From: Adiantum capillus-veneris
Lineage: Eukaryota > Streptophyta > Polypodiopsida > Polypodiales > Pteridaceae
NCBI GenBank assembly: GCA_014529385.2
Contig: CM043947.1
Span: forward strand, 104,189,811 to 104,253,810
Direction: 5' to 3'
DNA length: 64,000 nt
The notes below the pieces were generated by a model. It did no database searches. It saw only the letters and a list, made by a program, of their open reading frames with translations, and was not told where the DNA came from. Both the position numbers and the translations under genes were made by a program. Positions 11,901 to 22,209 of this stretch are shown here, one piece after another; position 1 is the first letter of the stretch, and each line of letters opens with the position of its first letter.

Positions 11901-12061
11901 GGTACTTAATGTAGCCTCCTCCCTTGCATATTAAGACATTGCAAGTCTTTGTGGTGGATATACGCTTCTTTGCCCTCACACAACTTTGTTAGTTCCCAAG
12001 TTTTACTAGTCATAATTTATTTATACTCAAGTTGCATTGCTTGCTCCCACTTTATGCTATG

Positions 12062-12318
12062 TGAAGGGGATTGGGGAGCACCACAGACGGAGAGTGAGAG
12101 AGAGAAGGAGACACACACACGATGTGGGTGGGGAGACTGTGAAGTGGCAGCTCCCCCTATACAATATACTCACTATAAGTATAGGGTAACAGTGGGCGGG
12201 GAGACTGTGAAGTGGCATCTCCCCCTATACAATATACTCACTATAAGTATAGGGTAACAGTGGGCGGGCGCCCATGACCTGGGCGACCGATCAAGGCACA
12301 TAGGCCTTAACCCCAACA
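12062..12318 (-). repeat. 3' LTR (element orientation) with internal 66-bp duplication
   Basis: 257 bp, starting tgaagggg and ending ccccaaca on the plus strand. It is the same sequence as the 191-bp LTR at 14481-14671 except for an extra 66-bp tandem copy of the segment containing gggagactgtgaagtggca through tatagggtaacagt. The difference in length is exactly 66. An AG/AC-rich stretch (gagagagagaagg) is shared by both LTRs. Confidence 0.92.
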
Positions 12319-12739
12319 ACCTCCCACTTAAAGGCCAATGTGCCTTTAAGCAAGATCTACTAGTGTACAACTAATAGAAGGTGAGAGATTCGCTCAACCT
12401 ATGCCCACTGACTCTCGATGAGCTAGTGCATCCGGCTCTACTAATAGACAAACATCCCGCTGTGGAAGCCACACAAAGCTAGCTCCAAGCTCTGCAAAGA
12501 GTCTACAAGAGCTCATCCACTCTTGCAAGTATCAGTCCAATACCTGCAAACCTCCCCTATGCTCTACGGCGAGATCAATCATCGAACAACTAATCAACCC
12601 TGCTGCAAATGCTCCCACTACAGTTGCTATGTTGGGCCTCGAGATCAGCATCACCTACATGAGGACACCGAACGTTGATGCAACCCTGGCAACCTCTGTC
12701 ACCTCCAACTCAGAACTCAACTCATGGCAATCCTATCCC

Positions 12740-13464
12740 CTATCATAGAGACCATGGCACTCTGACTCCGAGCTATGGAGTGACTCCTCGTGTCCACCGC
12801 ATATCACATGTGTACCAAGAGTATCCATCTGTCCTGAATCTGCATCAAGCTTTGGCATAAGCATATCAAGAAATGACTCCACAATAGCCGACTTCTCAGC
12901 ATCCATGTGAGTCGTCTCTGTCATCACCTCTGATGACTCATCCTGGTGTGACTCACTAGCTGTGTCCCGCTCTACCTATGCATCCGTACACGCAACCTGC
13001 ACAACAAGGTCACTGCTCTGCACTCCATGCAAAGCATCCTGTAACCCACAAGCAAAAGAGACTTGCCTACTCTCTCGCTGTCTCCCTGGCTACATGATCA
13101 CAGAGACATCGCCGTCTCTCCCGTGATCCACATGCAATGGGTAACCTGGACCACTCCTGGCACCTCTCGCAATCACTAGAGAACCCAAATGCATCACAAA
13201 ATCTCGCTCTCGAAGTGAAATCTGACATCCATAATCTCTAAGCTGCCCAATCGAGATCAAACTCACTGTCAAATCTGGTACATAGCGCACATGTCGTAAC
13301 AAGTAAGATGCACCACTCGGTAATGACAGTCTCACATCTCTTGCACCTGCTATCGCGTGCACCGATCCATCGGTCAAACGTACACTACCAAGCAGCCCGC
13401 TAGAATAGCTACAAAACCATTCACGATGCGACGTGACATGAAATATAGCATCTGTGTCTAGCAA
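12740..13464 (-). pseudogene. Protease-like/GAG-pre-integrase-like domain with acidic extension
   Basis: After the stop the frame reads WLLDTDAIFHVTSHREWF, clearly derived from the copia protease/GAG-pre-integrase start, where the active-site triad DTGAS has become DTDAI. VRYVPDLTVSLISIGQLRDYGC and SLVIARGARSGPGYPLHV follow, typical of the copia pre-integrase domain. The same frame continues past a stop at about 13090 into an acidic, Ser/Glu/Asp-rich segment to about 12740, ending before the left LTR. Loss of the DTGA motif suggests no protease activity in this copy. Confidence 0.75.
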
Positions 13465-13467
13465 CCA

Positions 13468-13701
13468 CTACGAAGGGAGTGCACTATACACATGTATAGC
13501 ATCTCGTGCATAGCTCGAGGTAAAAGTGACATCCCCGTCACTAGTATACTCCGACACTACATCTGCCTCAACTGTCAAAGCAACTGAATCCATGGCATCA
13601 CTACATACATCTCTGAGACTGCCATGTCTCCTACCATGTCGCATACGACGAAAACAGCGCCGTCTAACGTGTCCAGAATGACCACAATACCAACATGTCA
13701 C
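13468..13701 (-). pseudogene. Gag zinc-knuckle region of the TR-GAG-like element
   Basis: Nucleic-acid binding part of gag. The zinc knuckle is CWYCGHSGHVRRRC (CX2CX4HX4C) followed by an Arg-rich stretch RRMRHGRRHG. A linker rich in Asp/Val/Ser runs to a TAG at about 13465-13467. The same frame continues into the protease, so one nonsense codon (or a readthrough site) separates gag from protease. The upstream gag core (14395-13740) reads poorly, with stops and frame changes. Confidence 0.75.
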
Positions 13702-14466
13702 CTGTCGGCGTACTCATGAATGTACATGTCTCACATGAGTCCTTGATGACACAGATCTATCATACATATCATGTAATCTACGCCAAAGTGCTCTCGAAGT
13801 AGTCTCATACATGACAAGAGCATATACAGATTCCGCAAGGTGCAAAGAGAGCGTAGATAGCGCCATCTTCTCTAGCTCATGTCACTGATCGTCAGACATG
13901 TTTGAAGGTCTACCTGCATCACCACTCAATGGTCGATGCAACCCTCGTTGTGTCAGTGCATCAAGCATACAATCTCTCCATGCCACAAAGTTTGACCCAT
14001 CAAATAGGCGCATCTATGAGAGGTCACAATCTAATCGATCACCTATCTCTCCCATGAGCACAAGTAGCAAGCTAGATAGAAAAACACCTCACCAACAACA
14101 CCTGGAAACTGTCTACAAATATGGCTAGAAACACAATGTAAAACCTGTGAGACACACTCCAAAATAGATCTCCCGCAATGCCAATACAAGCCTCGCCTGG
14201 TCTAGTAGCTCCAAGCTCTAATCTGTTGCCGATGTAGCCGTTGCAAAGCTTGCCGAGAAGAGGGAAACTGTTGTACACAATGGGCTGATCTGTAGAGGAA
14301 CTATGGACTGATCTGTGAGCACTAGGAAGCTCCTGAGAGCTCTCCTGTAAGCCTCTGTATGGATTCCCACAAGCCTCCTCTATTTCTTTGCTCAAATCTA
14401 TGACCTCTCCGCCATAGCCGCGACGAGTTCATCGCAAAGCCATCCATCTATGCTCTCACACCTGTC

Positions 14467-14478
14467 GCTCTGATACCA
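14467..14478 (-). promoter_or_regulatory. tRNA-iMet primer-binding site
   Basis: The plus strand reads gctctgatacca, i.e. TGGTATCAGAGC on the minus strand, two bases inside the LTR end. This is the complement of the 3' end of plant initiator methionine tRNA used by copia and many gypsy elements. Confidence 0.92.
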
Positions 14479-14480
14479 AT

Positions 14481-14671
14481 TGAAGGGGATCGGGGAGCAC
14501 CACAGACGGAGAGTGAGAGAGAGAAGGAGACACACACACACGATGTGGGTGGGGAGACTGTGAAGTGGCAGCTCCCCCTATACAGTATACTCACTATAAG
14601 TATAGGGTAACAATGGGTGGGCGTCCATGACCTAGGCGACCGGTCAAGGCACATAGGCCTTAACCCCAACA
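14481..14671 (-). repeat. 5' LTR (element orientation)
   Basis: 191 bp, TGTTGGGG...CCCCTTCA on the minus strand. It lies directly next to the primer-binding site at 14467-14478 and is followed outside by the target duplication ctatg at 14672-14676. Confidence 0.92.
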
Positions 14672-15597
14672 CTATGTTCCATCTCCATAGACTCTTGGTA
14701 GCAGGTATTCTCTCAACAACCAGTGACCTACAGATAGTCTAGACCTTGCCTAAAATTCTTAGGGGCACAGGAGACACTTGTGGACCTCTTCAATGCTTGA
14801 CTACTAGGCTCTGCTTTCTCAGGAGCATCACTAGCTCACTTTGGAGCACTACTAGTGATAGGTACATCACTAGTAGATTGAGTTGTTTGCAATTCTAGAC
14901 TTGAGTCTATATCCTTGAATTTTACTTTATGATACTCAACCTCTTCTATGGGCTATTTGTGCATCTTATATTCATTAAAGATCACTTGTGAGGTGCAAAT
15001 AAATATTCAAAGTTTTGGGTGCCATAATCAATAACCTTTCTCTTCATTTGCACCATAGCCAATGAAAATACATTTGCGTGACTTGGGGTACAGCTTCTTT
15101 CTAAGCTCTTTGGGAACATGTGAGAATGCCTCACACCCAAACATACGTAATATTTCATGATTGGGCTTCTTGCTATTAACATCTCCTACACAATCTTATA
15201 GTTCAATGGTACACTAGAGACAACCTATTGATCATATACACTGCTATCATGACAGCCTCTTGCCAAAGCTCTATTAGAGGTAAATTTGCTACAGATAGGA
15301 TGGAAGTGACCCTCTCACGAGCAGTCCTATTCGTATGCTTAGTAACTCCATTCTGAGTAGGCATGTATGACATAGTAAATTACCTCCTAATGCCTCAGTT
15401 TATACAGAAGTCCATTAATTCAATGGAGACATACTCTCCTCCATTGTCAGTGTGTAAGGCCTTCAACTTTTTGCATGATTGATTCTTGACCATAGCTAGG
15501 AACTTCTAGAAGACATTAAAGACTTCGTCTTTCCTCTTCAAGAGGTAGACTCACACCTTTCAAGTAGAGTCATCTATGAATGCCAGGAAATATAATG

Positions 15598-15632
<35 letters not shown>

Positions 15633-15840
15633 TAGAGACCTATGTGGCATAGGTCCACATAGATCACTATGAGCCAAATCTAGAGGATTCTCTAACTTTT
15701 GATCTAATGGAAAAGTGGTAATCCTAGTCTATTTTTAGTGTATGCAATGCTATCACAAACTAAAATCAAAATAGTTTAGCACAAGGATATAGGCAAAATG
15801 TTGTAACTACTTCATTCCCCATACGACCAAGCCAGCTATG
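14672..15840 (-). pseudogene. Copia integrase and hinge of the outer relic
   Basis: Minus-strand integrase core is recognisable as ALHTDNGGEY (about 15480-15430), the second catalytic Asp region, preceded by VYLLKRKDEVFNVF and FLAFIDDST. The C-terminal region carries the copia signature with VPKELRKKLYPKSRKCIFIGYG (read through a frame change, about 15110-15040). A Ser/Pro-rich hinge with DVPITSSAP follows (about 14880). A run of 34 C on the plus strand (15599-15632) interrupts the core. Several stops make it non-functional. Confidence 0.75.
15599..15632. repeat. Homopolymer of 34 C (poly-G on the minus strand)
   Basis: An uninterrupted run of C from 15599 to 15632, inside the integrase coding region of the outer copia relic, just upstream of the FLAFIDD segment on the minus strand. 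Length in such runs is unreliable in any assembly. Confidence 0.9.
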
Positions 15841-15847
15841 CCACAAC

Positions 15848-16453
15848 TTAGAAGAAGGCAAATATCGAATTCTCTTTCACAAAAGACACATACAAGGAAT
15901 ATAATGAATGAGACTTTTGTCCTTTGGGCATGACCAAGTTACCTTTTCTAATTATCCAGGGGCCATTTCCAAACACCATAGTGTATCCAAGGTCATCAAG
16001 ATATCCTAGTAAAATCAAGCTCTTAGTTAGCTTTGGCACACTTGGCAACAAGAACTCAATATCATTGCACATATGCAGCTTCACATCTCCAATGCCACAT
16101 ATCTCAAGCTGATGAAAATCACTTAACTTAGTTGAACCATGTGTACAATCATAACGGTTGAACCACTCCTTATGAGGAGTAGCATGAAAACTAGAGACTA
16201 AGTCAATAATCCAATCCTTTGTATAGCATTTGTCAAGAGCTGACAATGCCTCTAGACTCAAATAAAAAATAAAGAGTAATACATCTAATAGTTGCAGCAT
16301 GTTAGGAATAACATCAACATGTGGGGACTCAATGACATTGAGCTCCTCTATCTTCACACTGTTCTTAAGAGGTGCAAAACTTATAACAATGACTTTACCC
16401 TTCTCTCTTTGAATAAATGACAATCTTTTTTCATGTGTCCTTTCTTGTGACAA
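15848..16453 (-). pseudogene. Copia protease remnant and GAG-pre-integrase domain
   Basis: Minus-strand reading gives KDWIIDLVSSFHATPHKEWF, the copia protease motif in which the active-site DSGAS has become DLVSS. STKLSDFHQLEICGIGDVKL and VPKLTKSLILLGYLDDLGY follow, then NGPWIIRKGNLVMPKG and SHSLYSLYV, the GAG-pre-integrase zinc-less module. Just upstream, at about 16456-16412, a zinc knuckle CDCHKKGHMKKDC is readable in another frame. The altered active site indicates a dead protease. Confidence 0.8.
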
Positions 16454-17225
16454 TCGCAGTATTCAATGTTCCTCATGTCACGTCCACGGCTCTTGTTACA
16501 TGCATTCTTACAATCCTAAGAATGACAGCAACTGTGACTATGGCATCTCTACTTGTGACTATGACATCTCTACCTTTGCTTGTTTCTCTGAGTGCTTCCA
16601 CTACCCATATATGCATCACCATGTCCATTAGTGTCAAGAAAGTGACGTAGAATCTCTTCTATGAGCAAAGCACTAGTAACATCACCAAAAACAAGCTTGC
16701 CCTAAGGACAAAGCCATTATGGTAGTGTTAAATGTATTCCATGATGCAATCAAAGAACAGAACAAGAAAATGGCTTTCATTTCATTATTGAAGATAGCCC
16801 CTTTGATGTCAGTTGAGTAAACACACTGTTAAATTTTTTCAAGTGTAATTGACGCTGCTACCTTCTTTCATGTTAAGATACGAAAGCTTCTTCATCAGAA
16901 ACACTTTTTTTGATGCACTCTTTCCATATCATACTGAGCATAAAGACTCCCACAGTTCTTTAGCATTGGTCTTGTTCATAATCATGAAAAATATAGACTC
17001 ACCAAAATGCAACATAATTGTGGTCATGGCAGAAGCATCAAGCTCTTACCATTGACCATCAATGAACAAATCCTCTTTTCACTCTTTCAATGGAATTTCA
17101 TGTTCTTTGTTGATTAGGAAGTCAAGCATTATCTACTTTCATATAGTGGAATTTCTGCCATCAAATATCTTAATGTAGTAGTCTTCTTTCTCAAAAGATC
17201 CACTCATATTGACAAAAGCTACCTG
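16400..17225 (-). pseudogene. Copia gag, decayed
   Basis: Upstream of the protease on the minus strand. A start-like ATG near 17205 gives MSGSFEKEDYYIKIFDG, the usual N-terminus of copia gag (a short head, then the F-DG-N-W type motif). It is followed by numerous stops and frame changes to the zinc knuckle at about 16412-16456. Too broken to give a product. Confidence 0.6.
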
Positions 17226-17230
17226 CAAGA

Positions 17231-18497
17231 AAGGAATGCTAAGAACTTATGGAAAATTCAACTTGTTTTGCAAAAACTTTCAACAGAGTGTCCTCTGCTC
17301 AAAGATCAAAATCTCAACAAGAAATTTAGACTAATCACTGCAATTTGAATGCAAAAAAGGGTTGTAGGCAAACTAGAGGACTCACAAGAAAAATTTGGCA
17401 GAGTCTCCTCTATACACAGATCATAACCTCAAGAAAATTGAGCAAAAAACAATGCTTAAACCAACAAAGAATTCTTACCTAGCATAAACTAGCATAAACT
17501 GCTCAAAGAAACTATTGATAGACTATCAACTTGGTATCAAAGCTCCTATACATGTCTATACATGCTATGGAGAGGCCACAAATGGGGATCTCCAACATAC
17601 TAAAACCACCTCACACTGGGTAACCCGGACCCTAGTGCTTGGCTTCAAAAAACCTCACGCAATGACCCTCACAAAAGGCTGTGCAGACACGATTAGCCAT
17701 AATCTCAGAAAGAGCTCTTTTGGATCGAGTCTTAGAAACGGTTTGGACTGCCAAAACAAGCCAAAAAATGGCTCCACAACACACTCACACCCTTGACACA
17801 CACCGGAAGCACTCATATATCCATAGCGTACATCCAAAAATGTGAAACTGTCACTACAAAATTGTGAAATGTGAGTTGAAACGGGCGCTAATGAGATGCA
17901 AGAAAAATCACAAAACTAGCTCCCTACGAGGAGTAAAACACCTCCAATAGAGCACGAGCACTCTCAAGTGCTAGTCACACATAAACCTTATGCATCCAAA
18001 CTCCCATTGGAATTGTAATGGTTGTCACTGCCAAAGATGCTCGCACGATCTGTTGTGTCCAGAGAACCTGTGACTATCTTTGTCCGTGTGAAACTGTATC
18101 TAAGAGCTTTCTTTGAGAGGCCGGCAATAGCTATGCATAAGAAATACCACATAAAACATACATCATGACCAAATGCATATGGAAATCCAAAAAAATTCTC
18201 TCAAAAATGATGAAACTATTGCTAATGGTAATCTATAACTTGTCTCCCACTGCCAACAAACTGTCTCTTTGTGTTGATATCTACAATGCCAGAGAGCGTG
18301 TGAAAACCTATAGTCGATCATCGAAGTCAATGACAATGACGCATGTCACTTCTCTATGGAAGAGGCACCTCACCCTTGCACGTCAATGTCGGGCCGATGC
18401 CATAAGCCGGGAAAATGAATTGCCAATGTCAACTTCCACCATCAGACGAAAGTATCTCAGGTGATCGAAGATGTTGGAGTTGCCAAAACTAAAGTTG

Positions 18498-18500
<3 letters not shown>
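17231..18500. other. Non-coding stretch with an isolated primer-site-like sequence
   Basis: No gene. At 17531-17545 the plus strand reads ttggtatcaaagctc, resembling a copia primer-binding site (TGGTATCARAGC) with a preceding agactatcaac, but I cannot pair it with an LTR. The rest is anonymous. Confidence 0.4.
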
Positions 18501-18543
<43 letters not shown>

Positions 18544-18591
18544 GATACAGAGAGAAGAATCCACAGATGCCGAGGGGAGAACTCGTCAATG

Positions 18592-18667
<76 letters not shown>
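18500..18667. repeat. Two TG/CA microsatellites
   Basis: TG dinucleotide arrays at about 18500-18541 and 18594-18667 separated by about 52 bases. Apparent Cys/Val and Thr/His 'proteins' here are artefacts of the repeat. Confidence 0.95.
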
Positions 18668-20098
18668 ACGCGCCTTACAAGCCTTCAATGTTGAAGTTGA
18701 GATGAAGCTATATCTTTCTCTCTCCACACTCTTGCTCAACTCAAATACACAATCTGTCCTAAGAAAAACAGCCTCTATGTTTTTTATTTTAGTGGTTTAT
18801 CCTTTTTTGTGCCACTTCTCTCGGCTTTGTTGCTTTGTATCATGTTATGTAGGACTCTTGGGTTTTGTGCAGCCTAGGTGGGGTGGCAGCCCCTTGACAC
18901 AAGATAAGGATTAATTATGCATTGGTTATGGACTTCCATGTAAAAAGCCCAAAACTATGGGCTTGTATGTGCGACAGTATGGTCTCGTCAGTTTGGTATG
19001 GACTCTCTAAGTCTCTATATAATCTCCATTTGCTCGGTCTTTGAGCATGGAACAACTGCAATTTTCTTTTATGGTTAATATATTGTATCAACTCACCCTC
19101 TTTGGGTGAAGGAATTGGTTAGGAGACACCAAAGGCATGCAGACCTCATGGGCCTTTGTGCATAACAACATCCATTGTTTTTATCTACCATGTAAATGAT
19201 TTCGAACATATCAAGATAGTATAAAATATTGACTCTCTATAAGGTGGTCATCCACACACATCATCATTTTACATGACTATTGTCTAGCCTCTTACAATGG
19301 GAGTGTGTGTGAGTGGTCTTTTTCATACGCAAGTCTAAACCCAAGCGCCATGTGCAAAACATTGCATATACTTTTTTAAGGGTGGTTGTGTACAAGGGTA
19401 TTGTCGTGGTGATACAAAGCTTGCCTTCAAGTTGTGGCAATGTAATTTGATTCAAACTTGAGGGGGCAACATTATTAAAAAAAAAAAATAGCGTACAATG
19501 TGTGTACAAATGGAGGGGTATTTTAATTCATAAAATTTATTTATATTAAATTATTTTACTTAAAAAAGGGGGTTTAAATTGAAACTCAAAAAAAAAAAGC
19601 TGTAAGTAAAAGAGAAAAGGGTCATTTTATTGCCCCACAATGTGCAAGTACAAAGAGTTTCTCACTACCATTGGAATCCACACGATTTTGACAGTGTTTG
19701 ATAAGTGCACCCCCCGAGGATTCAAACGGAGTGTCCTTAGAAACTTCCTTCCCACAAGTAGACATTTCCTAAGTGCATTTAGTCACAAGATGTGCTCACT
19801 ATTGGAAAAATCAACAAGCTCTAAATTGGTTTGATTGAATTGTTGGCATCCATGCCTTGAAATAGTTCTCTTTCTATGGTGAGGTTGTAAAATATTACTC
19901 CAAGATATTATCCTAGAGATTATACCTTGTGAAGGAAGGTCCAAAATGCTTCAAATTACCTTCCAAAAAACATAAATACATGGGTATTCATCTCAAAGCT
20001 ACGATATACACATGCAACGTCAAGTCAATTGTTGTGATCAACCCATTTAACAAGGAATGAAAATTCAAGGTGAGGTAAATTTGTGCATGCACGAGTCA
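18668..20098. other. Non-coding stretch left of the TTAA element
   Basis: No gene. One segment at about 19451-19470 (caaacttgagggggcaac) resembles the polypurine tract and LTR start of plant copia elements, but nothing around it supports an element. Otherwise AT-rich anonymous DNA, up to the TTAG that flanks the inverted repeat at 20103. Confidence 0.5.
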
Positions 20099-20129
20099 TT
20101 AGGAAATTTCAGAGGTCATTTGGAGGGCC
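20099..20129 (+). repeat. Left target site (TTAG) and 27-bp terminal inverted repeat
   Basis: TTAG at 20099-20102, then GAAATTTCAGAGGTCATTTG through ggagggcc to 20129. Its reverse complement is found at 31191-31217 with one mismatch (A for G at the tenth position). Confidence 0.88.
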
Positions 20130-20450
20130 ATATGAAGAGAGAGAAAAATAGAGCGCGTCCAATGAGCATGAAGGCTACGTTACGTAGGAAAGTACGTGGA
20201 AAGACTCAAAAAATAGGAAAATAGCATAAAACTTTCACGAATCTAGGATTGTAGCATAGTAATTTCCTTCCTTTTACCGAGCTTTTAGGTGCTTGCATGT
20301 GGTCCCACTTCTGATATTCTCTTATGGTCATTAACGTACTGGAGGGTGACCATTAAGCCCGCACAAGATATTGGAATTCTAAAACACTTTCCCTCCATTA
20401 GAATGCTTTCAAAGTGAATCTCCCTGCACTAAAGCTTTTCTCTGAGAGTT

Positions 20451-21413
20451 ATGGCGTCCACGTCTTCTCGCCCAAGAGCCTCCAGGTGTTTACTGTCTCT
20501 CACACCAACAACCAACAACGGCACTTTGCCTAGAAGGCCAAGTAGTAGCATATCCTCAATTACAATACCAGCTTCAATAAGTGCAGAGAACCAATGGGTT
20601 GGACAAAGGATAAACAAAGGTTCATGGGTCCTCATGCAACCAAGAAGACCCAAGAGGTCTAGTGGTATCAACGTTTACCGCTCAGCATGGAAGGCCAGGG
20701 TGTTGGATTTCAAAGTTGAAATCGGCAAAAGATCTGTAAAGGAAGTTCTTGTTCAGCATGTGTTTACCCATCCAGAGGTGATAGCAAACGGTGGAAATGT
20801 ATCAGATATACATCAACCACGTTGCAATTGTAAGTACTCTTGACATGTGAACTTACTGATACTCTCATTATAACTTTTCTTATATATTTTGCAATGTTTC
20901 TCCCGCTTGTTATGAGTAATGTCTCCACTCTTCACAGGTCAATTACATTAGATTTGTCATTTGTACTTATTGATACTCTTAGTTTAACTCTTCTTATATA
21001 TATTGCAGATGTTTATCCCTCTTCTTATGAGCAATGGGAACCTGTGGAGTGCATAATAGGCCTCTTCCATGTTGTACATGCCCACATTGGTTCTCTACAG
21101 TACTCAGAGAGGAGCAACAAAAGACTGGCTAAACGATAAGTACATTCCTATGGACCAGGTTTCTGCAGGTTTGGAAGATAATCCTACTGTGGATGTGGAA
21201 GTGATTGATAAAGAGCATGGCCTACTATTGGTGGTTACAATAAGGGAGCTATGCAGTCTTCAGCATTTGCGAAATGACATCATTGAAGAGTCAATGGACA
21301 AGGACCTATCAGATTTTTCCTTTTTCTTAGCTGGCCGTAAGGTGATGCGACGAAGGGAAAAAGATATTTTGTGCAAAGAGTTGGATGGTCGGGTTGAAGT
21401 AGTGTCAATGTAA
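20451..21413 (+). CDS. Gene A of the TTAA element: unknown protein, two exons, probable frameshift
   Basis: I do not recognise this protein. ATG 20451 opens a Ser/Thr-rich, basic N-terminus (MASTSSRPRASR), then a more structured part with VYRSAWKARVLDFKVEIGKR and VLVQHVFTHPEVIANGG. A canonical donor (GTAAGT) starts an intron at 20830; the acceptor TTGCAG ends at 21008 and restores frame (codon split t/at), giving VYPSSYEQWEPVECIIGLFH. Near 21110 the open frame changes: the continuation KDWLNDKYIPMDQVSAGLED through FFLAGRKVMRRREKDILCK ends at a TAA, 21411-21413. A one-base indel or a missed small intron would explain this. It converges with gene B, about 240 bp away. Confidence 0.55.
20866..21040 (+). 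repeat. Duplicated intron/acceptor segment within gene A
   Basis: Two tandem diverged copies, about 113 bp apart, of a segment containing gatactct, ttcttatata, ttgca, atgttt and cttatgag. The second copy carries the usable TTGCAG acceptor and begins exon 2; the first has lost the AG (ttgcaatg). Confidence 0.7.
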
Positions 21414-21532
21414 CAGATATTCTTGTGAACCCAAGTGTATACAAATGACTTTCAAGACATGAAGTTTATTGATCTCATTTTTCAATTGTGCCCTGTGAAA
21501 AAGTGTGCTTGAAATACATTTCTTTACCACGT

Positions 21533-21536
<4 letters not shown>

Positions 21537-21625
<89 letters not shown>
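21537..21625. repeat. Compound CT then TA microsatellite between genes A and B
   Basis: About 43 bases of CT repeats followed by about 45 bases of TA repeats, in the 240-bp gap between the convergent 3' ends of genes A and B. Confidence 0.95.
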
Positions 21626-21628
<3 letters not shown>

Positions 21629-21655
21629 AGACAAGACAAAGACATGATAGAAGAA

Positions 21656-22209
21656 TCATCTTAATTCATTAGAAAGTACAAACTCGTCCGTGAACAATGG
21701 ACTGAGATACAATTTTTGTAAGTATGGAATCAGAATGTCTTCAAGGTAAAAATCGAAGGAATGCCCCTCGAAAGAAGGTGGTGAGATAGTTGTTCCCGGC
21801 GGATTTAGTTCTCCCTTTTCAGGAGTATCATCAATTAGTAGTGTATTAGTTGCATCAAAGGGTACACCGATTTGGCTAAACGGTTTGTACAAAAGAGGTA
21901 AGCTTGGTTTTTTAGGGTGGTAGTGGCCCTCAACGGTAACGCATTTTCTTTGATCATACAAAAAGGAAAAATCTGACGTTGTGAGCTTGGCATACACTGC
22001 AAACTATTGCAACTTGTGTAAGTTTTGCCTTTGCATTGAAGACCATATGGCAACTCTGAAGCGCGGAAGAAAAAATAAATTCCTTTTCCTGGACGAACCA
22101 CGACTCGACAAGTTCCCATCCGAAACGTTTGCAAATCCTCAAAGGGTCCTCTGTCACCGAGAGGCACCCGCATCAGCAGCAATCCATTGACGTCCAAGAT
22201 AATCAACCT
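21656..22209 (-). other. FCP1/NIF-like HAD phosphatase domain of gene B (frameshifted)
   Basis: Exon 5 begins RLIILDVNGLLLMR. The HAD motif I DxDxT/V appears as DVNGL, so the second Asp is replaced. RVVVRPG, SALQSCHMVFNAKAKL, LYDQRKCVTVEGHYHP, and motif III/IV DATNTLLIDDTPEKGELNPP follow. These pieces lie in three successive frames (breaks at about 22075 and 21965). Plant FCP1-like proteins show the same order of blocks. Enzymatic activity of this copy is doubtful. Confidence 0.75.

Larger units (their letters stand above)
12062..14671 (-). mobile_element. Non-autonomous gag-protease LTR retrotransposon (TR-GAG-like), nested in copia relic
   Basis: A 2610-bp insertion with all the marks of an LTR retrotransposon read on the minus strand. 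It has LTRs at both ends (TGTTGGGG...CCCCTTCA), a perfect 5-bp target duplication ctatg (12057-12061 and 14672-14676), a tRNA-iMet primer site next to the right LTR, and a polypurine stretch next to the left LTR. The interior is only about 2.16 kb. It encodes a gag-like region with a zinc knuckle, a protease/pre-integrase-like domain and an unknown C-terminal extension; no RT, RNase H or integrase is present. It must borrow these enzymes, as described for TR-GAG elements in plants. Confidence 0.9.
11353..17230 (-). mobile_element. Minus-strand Ty1/copia relic, split by a nested LTR element
   Basis: Reading right to left, the order is gag (17220-16400), zinc knuckle, protease/GAG-pre-integrase (16330-15850), integrase (15800-14990), hinge and RT N-terminus (14990-14672 then 12056-11950), and RT C-terminus/RNase H (11900-11400). 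The RT N-terminus crosses the insertion: an MEMEH-coding end at about 14672 continues after the inserted element as SIKWEQAMQLEY near 12050, then KTWELTKLCEGK. The RT core is deleted. Many stops and frameshifts mark it as a fossil. The LTRs are not clearly identifiable. Confidence 0.8.

Noticed and set aside
17531-17545. Primer-binding-site-like ttggtatcaaagctc on the plus strand
   Set aside because: No LTR end can be paired with it and the nearby copia gag reads on the other strand.
18461-18914. Cys/Val-rich and Thr/His-rich open frames
   Set aside because: They are translations of TG/CA microsatellites on both strands, with no protein similarity.
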